Shown piece by piece: positions 16,863 to 29,064 of a stretch of DNA of 64,000 nt (position 1 is the stretch's first letter; every line of letters starts with the position of its first letter). The position numbers were made by a program, and so were the translations under genes. The DNA is from Sapria himalayana (lineage: Eukaryota; Streptophyta; Magnoliopsida; Malpighiales; Rafflesiaceae): assembly GCA_029783825.1 (NCBI GenBank), contig JAREIK010002254.1, forward strand, positions 1,457,169 to 1,521,168, written 5' to 3'. Below the pieces are notes generated by a model. That model made no database searches and was not told the DNA's origin. It saw nothing but the letters and a program-made list of their open reading frames with translations.

Positions 16863-17625
16863 AAATGTGGTATATACGTACCTATATAGTTAGTATATAT
16901 GTACATATAATAATGCAAGATTTTATGTACATATATACTGAGTATATATGTGCTAAGTATATATGTACGCATAATACAGTAGTTCATATGTATATATACT
17001 ACAATAATATATGTACGAGCGGAATGCTAGTATATATGTACATATTTACTGTAGTAATATATATTTATCAAAACATAGTTTTTTTATTTATTTTGATTTG
17101 ATTGAGTGGTTTAAATTTCTTACAGATATGGTATTGCATTCTTTCCCATATGAAACTTGTATAAGTGAAGGAATTTTTCAACAGTCATGATGCACCGTGA
17201 CTCTGATAACTTTTTCATAGTAGAAAGTTGGTGATTGGAGGAGCAGAGGGAGAGAAAGTAATTGTAATGCATGGATAGATTATACTTTATGCACTGTCGG
17301 TAGATACATTTATTAATAATATGTAATATAATTTTGTTATTTTTTTGTTTTAGTTATTTAAAATATTATATTAGAATAAGTTATTAAACGAATTTTTTTT
17401 TGTTTAATTTAAAATTTTAATTTATTGTTTCTATTTTTATTTAATTTAATATAAAAATATTAAATTATTTAATTACATTTTTGTTGAAGCTGTACGATAA
17501 TCAACTTTAATTTGTGTTTGTTCATGTCTATAATAACTATTTTTATATATCTGTGAATATGTTTCGTGTCTCCAAATTTTTTAGGAAGAGTTTTAACCTA
17601 TTATAGGTATGTAAAAGCATATTTT

Positions 17626-18186
17626 AAGTAGCGACAACAGCGACAACAATGGTAAAGGTGGCAGCGACAGTGGCAACAGCTGCAGCAGTGGTAGAAGTAG
17701 TGACACCGGTGGAAGCATAAGTGGCAGAAGCGGAACCGGCGACTGTGATGGCTGCAGCGAGTGGTGGCATCAGTGGCAATGGTGGTGGCAGCAGTAGTGG
17801 CAGCTGTAGAAGTAGCATCGGTAGCCGTGGAGGCAGCAGAGGCACCAACGGAGGCATTGGCATCGGAGGCAGCGGCAGCGATGACAATGGTGGCATTAGC
17901 AGTAGTGGTGGTGGCAGCTACAGTAGAGACTACTGCATCAGTGGCAACAGGGGTGACAGTGGGAGCAGTGGCGGCACCAATGGCAGTAGCGACAATAGTG
18001 GCTGCAGTGGTTCTGGCAGTAGCACTGGCAACGGTGGCAGTAGCATCAGCATCAGCAACACTGGCAACACCGGCAGAAGCGACAGTAACAACGGCAATAC
18101 CAGTAGTGGCATCGGCAGTAGTGGCAGTGGTAGAGACAACAGTGGTAGGAGTGGAAGCGTCAATATGAGCAGTAGAAATGGCAACA
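17626..18186. repeat. GC-rich purine-N-pyrimidine triplet block, unit 2
   Basis: Same composition as the block at 16,529-16,862 but longer, about 187 triplets. Open frames on both strands arise from the triplet bias. The flanks at both ends match those of units 1 and 3. Confidence 0.9.
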
Positions 18187-18963
18187 AATATGGTATATAC
18201 GTATGTATATAGTCAGTATATATGTACATATAATACTGTAGTATTTTATGTACATATATACTAAGTATATATGTACTCAGTATATATGTATGCATAATAC
18301 TGAAGTTTATATGTATATATACTATAGTAATAAATGTACGAGTGAAATGCTAGTATATATGTATATATTTACTATAGTAATATATATATATATATATATA
18401 TATCAAAACATAGTTTTTTTATAATTTATTTTGATTTGATTGAGTGGTTTAAATTTCTTACAGATATGGTACCACATTGTTTTCCATACGAAGCTTGTAT
18501 AAGTGAAAAGATTTTTCAACAGACATGACGCACCGTGACTAGTACAACTTTTTCGCAACATAAAGTTGGTGATCAGAGGAGGAGAGGAAGAGAAAGCAAC
18601 GTCAATGCATGAATAAATTATACTTTATGCACTGTCGGTAGATACATTGATTAATAAGATGTAATATAATTTTGTTATTTTTTTTGTTTTAGTTATTTAA
18701 AATATTGTATTATAATAAGTTATTAAATGAATTTTTTTGTTTAATTTAAAATTTTCATTTATAATTTCTGTTTTTATTTAATTACATATAAAAATATTAA
18801 AATATTTAATCAAAATTTTGTTAAAACTGTATGACAATCAACTTTAATTTGTGTTTGTTCATGTCTATTATAACTATTTTTATATATTTGTGAATATGTT
18901 TGTGTGTTTCCGAATTTTTTGGGTAGGGTTTTAGCCTATTATAGGTATATAAAAACCTATTAT

Positions 18964-19632
18964 TAGCAGCTGTAGCAGCGACATCAGTGGCAGCGCTGCC
19001 AATGGCAGCGGTGGCAGTGGCAGCGGTGGTAGAGGCATCGGCGGCAGAGGCATCGGCGGTAGAGGCATCGGCGGCAGTGGCAGTGGCAGTGGCAGGAGCG
19101 GCGGCAATGGCAGGGCAGAAGTGGCAGGAGCAGTGGCGGCGACAGAAGCGGCGGGAACTATGACAGTGGCAGTTGTGTGAGCGACAATAGTAGCAGTGAT
19201 GGGAGCGGCAGTAGCGAAGGCAGCAGCAATGGCATGAGCGGCAGTAGTAGTAGTGGCAAAAGAGGCATCAACGAAGGCAGCGGCAATGGTGGTAGCGGCG
19301 GTAGCACCGGAAGCAGTGGCACCATTGGAAGTAGTAGCAGTAATGATAGAGGTGGCAGCGGCGACAGTGACAGTAGTGAAGGTGACGACAGTAGTGGCAG
19401 TAGTAGTGGCGGCAGTGTCAGTTACGACAGCACCGGCAGTGGCAGCGCCAACAACAGTAATAGTAGAGGTAGTGGCGATAGCAGCGGTAGCAACAATAGT
19501 AATAGTAGAGGTAGTGGCGATAGCAGCGGCGACAACAACAGTAATAGTAGAGGTTGTGGCGATAGCAGCAGCGGCATTGGCAGCTGGAGCAGCAGTGGTA
19601 GCGGTAGCGAGACCAGTAGCAACCACAACAAA
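18964..19632. repeat. GC-rich purine-N-pyrimidine triplet block, unit 3
   Basis: Longest of the three blocks, about 222 triplets. It contains short tandem sub-repeats such as aggcatcggcggc near 19,032-19,072 and a ~36-bp repeat (aatagtagaggtagtggc, with gatagcagcgg following) three times at about 19,460-19,570. These show that the block grows by slippage or unequal exchange. Confidence 0.9.
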
Positions 19633-20329
19633 TTTGGTATATATTTACGTATAAATTCAATATATACATACATATAATACTACAATATTTTATGTACATA
19701 TATACTGAGTATATTTGTACTCAGTTTATATGTACACATAATACTGTAGTTTTTATGTACATATATTGTAGTATTATATGTACAAGTGAAATGCTAGTAT
19801 ATATTTACATATATATTACAGTATTATATATTTATCAAAACATAACTTTTTTTTATTTTAATTTGACCGAGTGGTTTAAATTTCTTACAGGTATGATACC
19901 GCATTGTTCCCTATACAATGCTTGTATAAGTGATGAGAATTTTCTTTAAACATTATGCATCGTGACTCGAACAGCTTTATCGTAGTAGAAAAATGATAAT
20001 CGTGGGAGCAGAGGGAGAGAAAGTAACGTCAATGAATGGATAGATTATACTTATAAGATATCGGTTATTAAACCACTCATGCCACTGCCACCATTTATAA
20101 TTTTAATTTATAAGATATCAGTTGATACACTGACGAATAAGATCTAATAAACTTTTCTGTTTCAATTATGTAAAATATTGAATTAAAATAAGTTATTAAA
20201 TAATTTTATTTTTTGTTTATTATAATTTATCATTTATAACTTTTTTTAATCAATTTGATATAAAAATAGTAAATTATTTAATTAAAAAAATTTAAAATAA
20301 ATTAAATTCTGAAAATAGTTTTGAAATTA

Positions 20330-20785
20330 AAATAGCTAGGGAAAAATCCATTGTTAAATTAGCTAGGGAAAAATCCTCTGCTAAATTAGCTAGAAAAAAA
20401 TCCCTTGCTAAATTAGCAAGGGATATCTTTTTTTTAGGAATAGATTTTTCCGTCATTAAATTAATTTAGCTAGGAACTATTTCCGTTGCTAAAATTTAGC
20501 AACGAGCACTTTAGGTTGGGAAATTTTACGGCATTATTTTTTTTTAGCGACAGAAAATTTCATTTAGTTTGCTAATTTAACTAGGGAAATTATCTTTTTT
20601 AACAAGGGATTTTTCCGTTGCTAAATATTTAGCAAGGGATGGTTTCCCTTGCTAAATTTTAGTAAGGACCACTTTAGGTAGAGAACCGATCCATTGGTAA
20701 ACCTTCGTTATATCTCGTTTAGCGATGGAAAATGCTCATTTAGCTATTGAATTGTCCCTAGCTATATGAGATTTTTCTTGTAGTG
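20330..20785. mobile_element. CACTA transposon right terminus with subterminal repeats
   Basis: The end at 20,781-20,785 reads tagtg; in reverse complement the terminus is CACTACAAGAAAAATCTCA, the classic CACTA end. Inward of it are many copies, in both orientations, of ttgctaaat/tttagcaa words with aaggga or acgga tails (for example at about 20,400, 20,455, 20,490, 20,615 and 20,640), the usual subterminal transposase-binding repeats. The 3 bases after the end are tga. I could not find the matching left terminus, so the element may include 15,681 onwards or be only a broken end. Copia coding sequence starts immediately outside it, so the CACTA element probably inserted into, or broke, that copia element. 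Confidence 0.68.
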
Positions 20786-23700
20786 TGACATCTCAATCTA
20801 AATTATCAGCTATGGAATCTCATTCCAAGTCTAATCCTACTTTATCTCTCTCTATGAAAAAGATATAAGATATGGTTAGTCAGGTTCATCTTTCATCTTA
20901 TAGTACATCCAAAACTACTCTTTCTATTATTTTAGGTAATTCTCTTACATGACTTCTTGATTCTATTTGCTACTATCATATGAATTCTTTTATTGATGTT
21001 GACTCTTCACACACCATCACTTTTTTCCCTACCAAATATATTACAAATAGTTCTCGTATGCATGTCTCTCATCTTAGTAATATATCTATACCAGTTTTAT
21101 CTACTTTCAATATTTCTCAAATTCCCAAACTTATTTATAATCTTTTATTGTTGAACAACCCATTAAACCTGGTCTTTCTTTGACATTCTTTTCCACTAGT
21201 GTTATTGTGCTGGATTCTCAAATTGGACATATCATTGGGACCACCATATGGTCGGAAGACTATTTTACTCCATCTCTCTTCATTTATCATCTTCTTGTCT
21301 CTATGCTTCTGTAATTTTAGAAAAGTGCACATTTTCTCTTGCTTTATGACATTCTTTCCTTGATTATGCATCAATCTCTAGGGTTAAATAAATAATCTCC
21401 AAGGGTTTAGTAGGTTTAGTTTCAAACAAAATTTTGATTTTATGCATTGTCAATTTGCTAAACAAACTGTTTTACCATTTAATAATAGTATTTCTCATGG
21501 CATTTTTCTTTTTGATCTTATTTATTCGAATGTATAGAGACTTTCTCCTATTACTACTCAAGGTGGGTCATGTAATTTTATTATTTTTGTGGATGATTTT
21601 TTTTAATATATTTGGATTTTTCATTTTAAAAGCCATTTTGAACTTTATCAAATATATCACAACTTTATCAAAATGATTCAAACATAGTTTTCCAAACCTA
21701 TCAAAGTTTTTAGATTTGATAATGCCTAAGAATATAAATTTAATGAATTTACTAATATTCTATATAAATTTGGTACTATTCCACATTCTAGTTGTGCTTG
21801 AACTTCTCAACAAAATGGGATGGTTGAGCACAAACTTTGTAATATTCTTGATGTTCATATTACTATATTTGCCACTTGTACTCCTTCATTTTGGGGGAAG
21901 CTACCCTTACTATAGTTTACAACAATAATAGGTATTCTTCTTTCATTATTTAGAATCATACTTTTTATGATATGCTATTTTGTTCTTCTCCCAATTATGA
22001 CTTACTTAGAATCTTTTGATGTATTTTTATTGTTCTTCTTCAAGATCATGAATGAAACAAACTTTAGTATTGTTTTCATTTGTATTATTTTTGTGGGTAT
22101 GAAATTGGTCAAAAAGGTTATATATGTTATGATCCCATTAATAAATATCTTTATATTTTTCAACATGTAATATTTTGGGAACACAAAATGTTTTATGAAC
22201 TACCACAAGCTCTTGTTTCTTCTATTTCCTCTATCGATCCTCTTTCTAAAGTTTTTCTTGAGGAATCTTATACTTTGATATTTGATTTTATTTCTTCTTT
22301 TGTACCCTTTCTTGCACATGATGAGACTAAAGCACCAATCATCGACATTCCCACTGATACTGCCCAAACTATGGATCCTACTGGCACTTCTGATTCTCAA
22401 GCACTTAGCCATTCCCATTAGATGATTACTCTTCCTTTTCAAGTCCATGAATTTCATTGCTTTTCTACTCTTACTTTTCTCTAAGAACCTCATTCTTTTC
22501 ATGAAGCTTCATCCAATCCTTTGTGTCAGCAAGCTATGAAAGAAGAGTTAGATGCACTACATAAGACTTGAAAACATAGTATATGGTTGATCTTTCCTCT
22601 GATAAATTTGCTTTTGATTGTAAATGAGTTTATAAAATCAAAACATGATTGGATGATACTATTGATCTCTACTAGGCTTCTCTTGTTGCAGGGGGTTTTC
22701 TCAAAAGTTGAGATTGATTATGAAATTTTTGTTGCTCTTGTAGCTTGACTTTCTTCCATAAAGACTCCTATTGTCATTCTTGTAGCTCACAAAATGGCCT
22801 CTATTTAAATGGATGTCAAAAATAATTTGTTTAATGCTAAACTCTAAAAGGTGGTTCAAATGAAGCTTCTTCTTGGTTATTCTCACCCTCTAAGATTTCC
22901 TCACAAAGTATGTGAACTATAATAGGTACTTTATAGTCTTAATCAAGTTCTCAAGTATAGTTTGCAAAATTCATATCATATAATAGATCCTCAAGTATAG
23001 TCTTAGAATCAAGTTCCTCTTAGATTTTATAAGTAGTTATTTTGATATAGCTCTTTCTATGATATGATTTGAACATGGTATTATAATTATACTTTTGTAT
23101 GTCGATGATATGATTATTATAGAAGATGATAAGAAGGGTATTCAAGATTTAAAATACTTTTATAATTGTTAATTTGAAATGAAAGATCATGGTGATCTTA
23201 ATTATTTTCTCAATCTAGAAGTTTCTTCTTCTGGAGATGGTTATTATTTTACTCAAGCCAGATATATCTCACATCTAATTTATCGAGCCAATATTACTAA
23301 TAGCAAAATAGTCGATGCACCTATTGAATATAATAGTTCCCTCAATTCTCATGAAGGCAAATCACTTTTTAATGCTACTCTTTATAGATAGCTTGTTGGG
23401 AGTCTAATCTATCTCATAGTTACCCTCTCTGATATTTTTTATATAGTTCATGTTGTTAGTTAGTTTTTGGTTTCCATGTGATCGCATATTTGATTAACTA
23501 CTTTTTTCAAAATTTTAAAGGCACCATATTTGATTAACTACTTTTTTCTTCCCATTATTCATTAATTGTTCGGGCATATTCAGATGCAAATTTGCAAGGA
23601 GATCCCACCGATCATTCACCTTTTACCAGATATTGTTTTTTTCTGGATGATTCTTGTATCTCTTGGAGAATAACAAAATAGATAGTTGTTGCATATTCCA

Positions 23701-24071
23701 ACACTGAAAATGAATATAGAGCATTGGCAGCTACCACAGCTGAATATATATGATTATGTCTGTTATTATACGATATTGGTGTTGATCGTTCCATTGAAAC
23801 TAAACTCTATTATGATAATCAAAGTGCTATTCAAATTTCTCATAATTATGTCTTCCATTAATGTACTAAACATATTGAGATTGATTGACACTTTATTCAT
23901 CATCATCTACTTTATGGTACACACACACACACACACACACACTTATATCTATTCACTCTAAAAATCAATTAGCTGATATCTTCACAAAACCTATTTCTAT
24001 AAAAACTTTTTGAGCATTAGCTTTCAAACTAAAAATAGTTTCTACTAAACCACCAAGAGTTTGAGGGAAGA
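20786..24071 (+). pseudogene. Ty1/copia polyprotein, decayed, 5' end missing
   Basis: A copia Pol can be followed through many stops and shifts. Protease and downstream region: YYHMNSFIDVDSSHTITFFP near 20,970, where the active-site DSG is degraded to DSI. Pre-integrase and integrase: HCQFAKQT near 21,445, then VDDF near 21,590, IKVFRFDN near 21,700 and a degraded SQQNGMVE near 21,810. Linker: YICYDPINKYLYIFQHVIF near 22,100-22,170. Reverse transcriptase: QQAMKEELDALHK near 22,530, a LYVDDMII-type motif near 23,097, then DHGDLNYFLNLEVSSSGDGY at 23,188. RNase H: YSDANLQGDP near 23,580, NTENEYRALAA near 23,700, YYDNQSAIQISHN near 23,810 and NQLADIFTKPIS near 23,970. It ends at a polypurine tract (ttgagggaaga, 24,061-24,071). 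Gag and the 5' LTR are absent; the CACTA end at 20,785 cuts it off. A CA microsatellite sits within RNase H. Confidence 0.9.
23919..23942. repeat. (CA)n microsatellite inside copia RNase H
   Basis: About 12 CA units lie between codons for HHLLYGT and LISIHSKNQLADIFTK, two parts of copia RNase H that are normally only a few residues apart. The microsatellite therefore grew after this copy was inserted and silenced. Confidence 0.9.
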
Positions 24072-24238
24072 TGTAAAAATATTATTTTACTTCTATGTAT
24101 ATTTTAAGAATAGTTATGCATAGATTAGAATATTATTTTATACAGTTACATATAGTCGATATAAGACTTTTTTTGTACATGTAAAAACTCGAAGTTTTTT
24201 TTTTCTTTCTATGAAGAAAGCTTCTACAAATTTTATTA
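24072..24238 (+). repeat. Probable 3' LTR of the copia element
   Basis: It begins with TG (tgtaaaaatatt) right after the polypurine tract and has a possible TATA region (gatataagac near 24,159). It can be ended at ...cttctaca at 24,238. At 167 bp it is within the range of short copia LTRs. No second LTR is present to confirm the borders. Confidence 0.45.
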
Positions 24239-25940
24239 CTTAGTTAGACAAGTTACATAAAAATAAAAAATAAAAAATTTGCAAATGGTTTATTCATCAA
24301 TTTAGACAAGATATGTGATAAGGTTCCTGAAGAATTATTTTTGTAGTAACTTAGAAAAAAGAAGGTATCCATTTGATATAGTAATGTTTTTTAAGATATC
24401 AATGAAAGTCTTGTAACAATTGAATGCTATATAGAAAAAAATATTAAGTTAATTTTTAATCTCTATAGGACTATACAAATGATCAACTTTATTCTCATTT
24501 TCTTTACTTTGGTCATGAAATAGGTGGCTTTGTATATTTGATTGATATATGATATTATCTTAATCAATTAAAATAATGAAGCTTAATGTCAAAAGTTATG
24601 AGTGATATGATACTATAGAGAAAAAAAAATTAAATAGTCACTTAAAGATAATTTTTTATTATGAATTTACTTTGAATTAAGAAAAATTTACTTGATAATG
24701 TAGGTATTTAATTTTTAAAATATGAATCTTTTTAATATTTTGAATATATAATTCAAAAAAAAAATGATGAATTATAAAATATGGGGACAAAATGATTAAC
24801 ATTAGTTCAATGAAATAGATAAGAATGTTGGGAGCTTTATTGATAGGAATTCTCGTGCAGTTAAAACGGAAATATTGTCAGATAAGTATTTGACTAGTTA
24901 AACTTTATCACTTAAAATATTTGAATACTATAAGAGAAGATACCTTTAAAATAGTCTTAGAAGACACACACACACACACGCACACATGTGTGTGTGTGTG
25001 TGCGTGCGTGTGTAAGTTAATAAAATAAATTATTAATATCATATTCTCAATTGTTATTATAGTGATGGTAATTATTTTAATTATAATAATTATGCTATTA
25101 GTATACGTTTTGTTAGTTATACAAGTTATAATTGCTACACTAATTATACTAGTTATATTAATAATAAACATTAATTATTAAACCAATTAGAATAATTATA
25201 CTACTTCTACTAATTTTACTAAATATATCAATATATTATATACAAAGTGCTTAATTATCTAAAAAATACTATCCAAAATAAATATTTGGATATTTTAATA
25301 AATTTCTTGATATATTTGCATATTTTAATATTTCAATATCATGTTTTTTTTTCATGATATTTTTATTAGACACCATGAGAAAAAAATGGATAAATAATGT
25401 TTTGATGTACCAAATGTTAAATATATAATAAGATTTATGTTTTAATACATCAGATATACCTCAAAAATAGGAGTACTACTTTTCCTAATTAAAAAATGTA
25501 TCAAACTCAAAAATAATTAAATTTGTGTGCACTAAAATTCATCAACCTAATTTTACACTCGGAAATAAAAAAAAAATAAAATCTCATTTTCCAAATCAAG
25601 AAAGTATTGTTCCAAATTCATAAAAGATTTTTAAAATTTAATTAAATAATTTAAGTGGAGAAATGGGGATTTGAATCCATTATCTCAACAAAGATAAAAT
25701 CTCACGACAACATCTAGTCTCATGTAATAAATTAAATATTAAATGAATATATATATATATATTTGCTGGTGACAAGAATGATGGAGTGCGGTTTTGTCTT
25801 TGTGGAGCTCACATTTTCATATTCTAGTTTCTCCAATTAAATCATGAATTAAAATTTTAAAAATCATTTCGATTTTGAAATAAGACTCATTGAATTCTAA
25901 ATATTAGATTTATTTTTTATTTTAAAAAATTTTAAAAGGT
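24239..25940. other. AT-rich noncoding DNA, no gene seen
   Basis: Very AT-rich sequence with no convincing coding frame. It includes the CA/TG palindrome listed separately and an (AT)n run near 25,748. Confidence 0.6.
24964..25013. repeat. Palindromic (CA)n-(TG)n microsatellite
   Basis: A CA run with one CG variant meets a TG run with matching GC variants at the centre acacatgtgt near 24,987. The strand can therefore fold on itself as a hairpin and is also prone to Z-DNA. Confidence 0.9.
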
Positions 25941-25944
25941 TAAA

Positions 25945-26480
25945 TCGAGTTGATAAATTTCAGTACTCAAAAACTTAATTATTTTTGAGTTTGTTGTATT
26001 TTTTTTAAATTATGAAAAGCTAGACTTATTTTTAATAATTTATATTTGGTACACTAAACTGCAAATATATGAAATATTTATAAAAAAAATATTCAATTAA
26101 TTAATAATTTTAAATATTACAATAAAACATAAAATATATACGTTTTGATCTATAACCATCAAATACGAATTTGCCATCACTTATTATACATGCTGCCCAT
26201 TTTAAAATAAATTTTAGAAAGGAAAAAATCAAGTTTATAAATTTTAATGTACAAAAACTTAACATTTTTGATTTTGTTGTAATTTTTTTTTATAAAAATG
26301 CTGTCATTTTTTTTTTTCAAATAAGTTGTGTTTGTTGTACCAAAACACAAATCTCCCCAATATTTATAAAATAATGTTGAATTAATTAATAATTTTGAAA
26401 AGCACATCAAAATATAAAATCTTTATGTTTTGATTTATAAACATCAAATAATATTTTGTTGCCCATTTTAAAATTAATTT
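25945..26480. repeat. Tandem duplication, ~270-280 bp unit, part of a dispersed family
   Basis: Words recur in the same order about 270-280 bp apart: an acttaat/acttaac word after a caaaaactt-type word, ttgttgta, aattaattaataatttt (26,094 and 26,375), a gttttgat word followed by ataaacatcaaat or ataaccatcaaat, and gcccattttaaaat (26,193 and 26,461). A related piece ending in ccaaaacacaaatctcc occurs at 26,342-26,358 and again at 55,499-55,515, so the unit belongs to a dispersed repeat family of unknown type. Confidence 0.65.
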
Positions 26481-26599
26481 AAAAAAATAATATTTTATGA
26501 ATTTAATTATTATTATTCAAAGTGTACAATTACTTTTCCAATTCGAAAATCACTTTTCCAATTCCAAAACAACTTTCCCAATTTGAAATTGGTTTTTAA

Positions 26600-26891
26600 A
26601 TTGTATATGTTAACATGTATATACGTAAGTATGTATGTATATATATATAGTTATTATGTATATACAAACATACATACGATTAAATAAACACACACACATA
26701 AGCCTAAATATAAATATAAATATACATATAAATAAATAAATAAAAAATTAAATATATATATATATATATAAACAAATATATGAAAATATATATACAAGTC
26801 ATCTAAATATAATTATATATATGTTTAAATATAAACTTATATAAATAAAACTATATATAAATATATGTACCTAAATATGCTCATATATAAA

Positions 26892-26942
<51 letters not shown>

Positions 26943-27026
26943 ATAAACACACACTTGTATAGACATAAATATAAACCTATATATTTACACACACACACAC
27001 ACTCACTCACTCATTTATATATGTTA

Positions 27027-27060
<34 letters not shown>

Positions 27061-27090
27061 AGGGTTGTGTGCGTGTGTGTCTATTTTTAT
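26600..27090. repeat. Microsatellite cluster
   Basis: Dense simple sequence: TATA/TAAA words from 26,600, (AT)n at 26,897-26,934, (CA)n at 26,987-27,001, and (GT)n at 27,027-27,060 ending in a GC-alternating stretch. Open frames here are translated repeats. Confidence 0.9.
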
Positions 27091-29056
27091 ATATACACAA
27101 TTTTAACATGCATAATTGGAAAACTACTATATGAAATTTATTTTTTGAATTCCAAAACTACTATTTTATGAAATTTGTTTTTTTAAAGATGACGTATTCA
27201 ATATGAGGGGGGCAAAACCTGATTGTATTTTTATAGTGTTAAGTTTTTATGTAATTTTTTCAAATTATTAAATATTTGACTAATTATTTGGTAAATATTT
27301 TATATTTGGTGCAACAACCTAAATAAAAGCTTCATGTTCAATGTATCCTTATAAGTTTGTTCAATTCCTTCGCAATTTCTTTATGCATTCAGGAGTACAA
27401 GGAATTGTAATGAAAGGGTAGGTTCAAATTTCAATATCTTCTATTGTATATTGAATGAAAAGCATGGTTTTGTGATGGAGAAAAGATTTTGTATTTGGAC
27501 GTTGAATCGACAAACATTCATCGGAAAAACATCAAGAAAAATTGATTGAAATTTTATACAAGCATACTTGAATTGAGAAAGGCAAGGATACATTCCCCCT
27601 ATTAGTTGTATCACTCAAGGTCATGGAGTCCTCTAAAGAAGAGGTATTGCTCGTATTTCTTGAGTGAGCTTCTCGGTCTACTAGAGGAAGAAGGCAAGCT
27701 GCTGAATTAGTAGTATTCAAGTTTCTGTAAGAGTCTTATTTTGCTTCTGGGTGTTTATTGTGTTTTCTTTTTCTCTCACAACCTTGAAATTATCTCTAAT
27801 ACCACTGACAGTTGGCAAGATACTTGGGTGGCATTGAATACATTGGTTGCATCAATATGAGATTTTTTTATATTTATTGGTTGGTAGAATTTGCATTGTT
27901 AAAATTGGAAAGATTATTTTGCTAATGCTTGGATAGTTGGCTCCCTCATTTTAATAAAACGAGGCTTTGATTGCTGCACCATGAAATTGTAGGTAGTTTT
28001 CACTATCAGTGAGTGCTTAACACATATAATTACCTTTGATAGGTATAAAAGGCTAAACCCAATGCACAAATCTTCTCCTTAGCATGAGATTCGAAATAGA
28101 TTAATATATTAATAGTTCTACTCATAAAGATTAGATAAATTATATTTGACGAGTGTTAAACTCGAAAAATATCTTCTTTGAACGAAAATATTTCTTATCA
28201 CACCAAGACATAACCTTTATGTGAGAACAATAATAATGGATGAAAATAAAAGGAACACAAATTTTGTTCTAGAAGTAGAAGAAAATGAGACCAAACACCA
28301 ATATAGAAGGTGATGGAACCTATTAGAAAGTGCAACTTTTCCAACTCACAAACAACACAAGTCTTGAATGTAGGTGAATCATTTCTTGAAGCACACAAAT
28401 ATTAATGTTAAAAGTTGATCTATTGTTGCTTAAAATTAAATGTTTCTCCAAAAGTATAAGTTATTGCCACTTATGCAGAAACATAAACACAAAAACATTG
28501 ATTATCGAAATAATCAACTTAGCATAATTCTTCACAAGAATAGTGGCATCAAGTTTCAATTAATATTCCCTCTTGTAATCTTAACTTACATGGGACCTTT
28601 GATAGTCATTATTTTATGTACATCACTTTCAATAATTAATAAATAAGTATGAGGCAAGTGGTTTTTCCAAAATATATGTTTTAACTTCATTTTATTATCT
28701 ATATTATAATATTTTTGATGAATCATTTTGAAATATGGTTATATGAGTCCTTTTGATAAGTTTGATGATTTTGATGTATTCGATTATCGAAGGAGATTTT
28801 TTTTTCACCAGGATTACAAAGTTGCTACATGAGGAAATAGAGGAGGACAAGCTCTTTTGGAACCAAAGATGCTCTAAAAGAGGTAGCATTTTCTAAAAAT
28901 CTAGCCTTATGGTTGAATATTGGTTGTTGCGTTCACTAGACACATTTTATATAGAAGTGATTTTCCGATTGTGTCCTTTTTCAACACCCTGATCACTTTT
29001 TTATCACTTCTTTTCTCCCATATTGTATTCATTTACACAGTGGTTTAGCTATTGCA
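27091..29056. other. Noncoding DNA with unidentified short open frames
   Basis: Between 27,380 and 28,900 the base composition is a little less extreme, and short open frames occur on both strands, but no family is recognised with confidence. A minus-strand stretch at 28,198-28,398 has a TCVVCELEKLH-like string reminiscent of a copia pre-integrase zinc motif, but the rest does not follow. Confidence 0.4.
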
Positions 29057-29064
29057 AGTGCAAG

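Larger units (their letters stand above)
16374..20300. repeat. Three tandem 1.1-1.5 kb units with GC-rich triplet cores
   Basis: Units begin at about 16,374, 17,477 and 18,810 with a shared block (gttgaagct, then gacaatcaa, then tttgtgtttgttcatgtcta) and a gagttttag-type word before the core. Each then has a GC-rich triplet core, an AT-rich block full of gtatatatgtac words, a tcaaaacatag word, gagtggtttaaatttcttac, a block around caccgtgact, a block around tttatgcactgtcggtagat, and an AT-rich tail. The flanks align between units with modest divergence, while the cores differ in length (about 334, 560 and 668 bp). Unit 3 has an extra ~80-bp insertion near 20,060-20,140 that repeats the aagatatc word. 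No gene is supported in the units. Confidence 0.85.

Noticed and set aside
16501..19699. Long Ala/Val-, Gly/Ser-, Leu/Pro- and Cys/Tyr-rich frames, up to 231 codons
   Set aside because: The purine-N-pyrimidine triplet pattern keeps several frames open on both strands at once; no fold or motif is present.
21434..22421. Hydrophobic plus-strand open frames as membrane proteins
   Set aside because: They overlap copia integrase in other frames or are pieces of the copia frame itself; the T-rich strand yields Phe/Leu runs.
28198..28398. Minus-strand frame with TCVVCELEKLH as copia pre-integrase
   Set aside because: Only the short Cys motif resembles the family; the sequence on both sides does not follow it.
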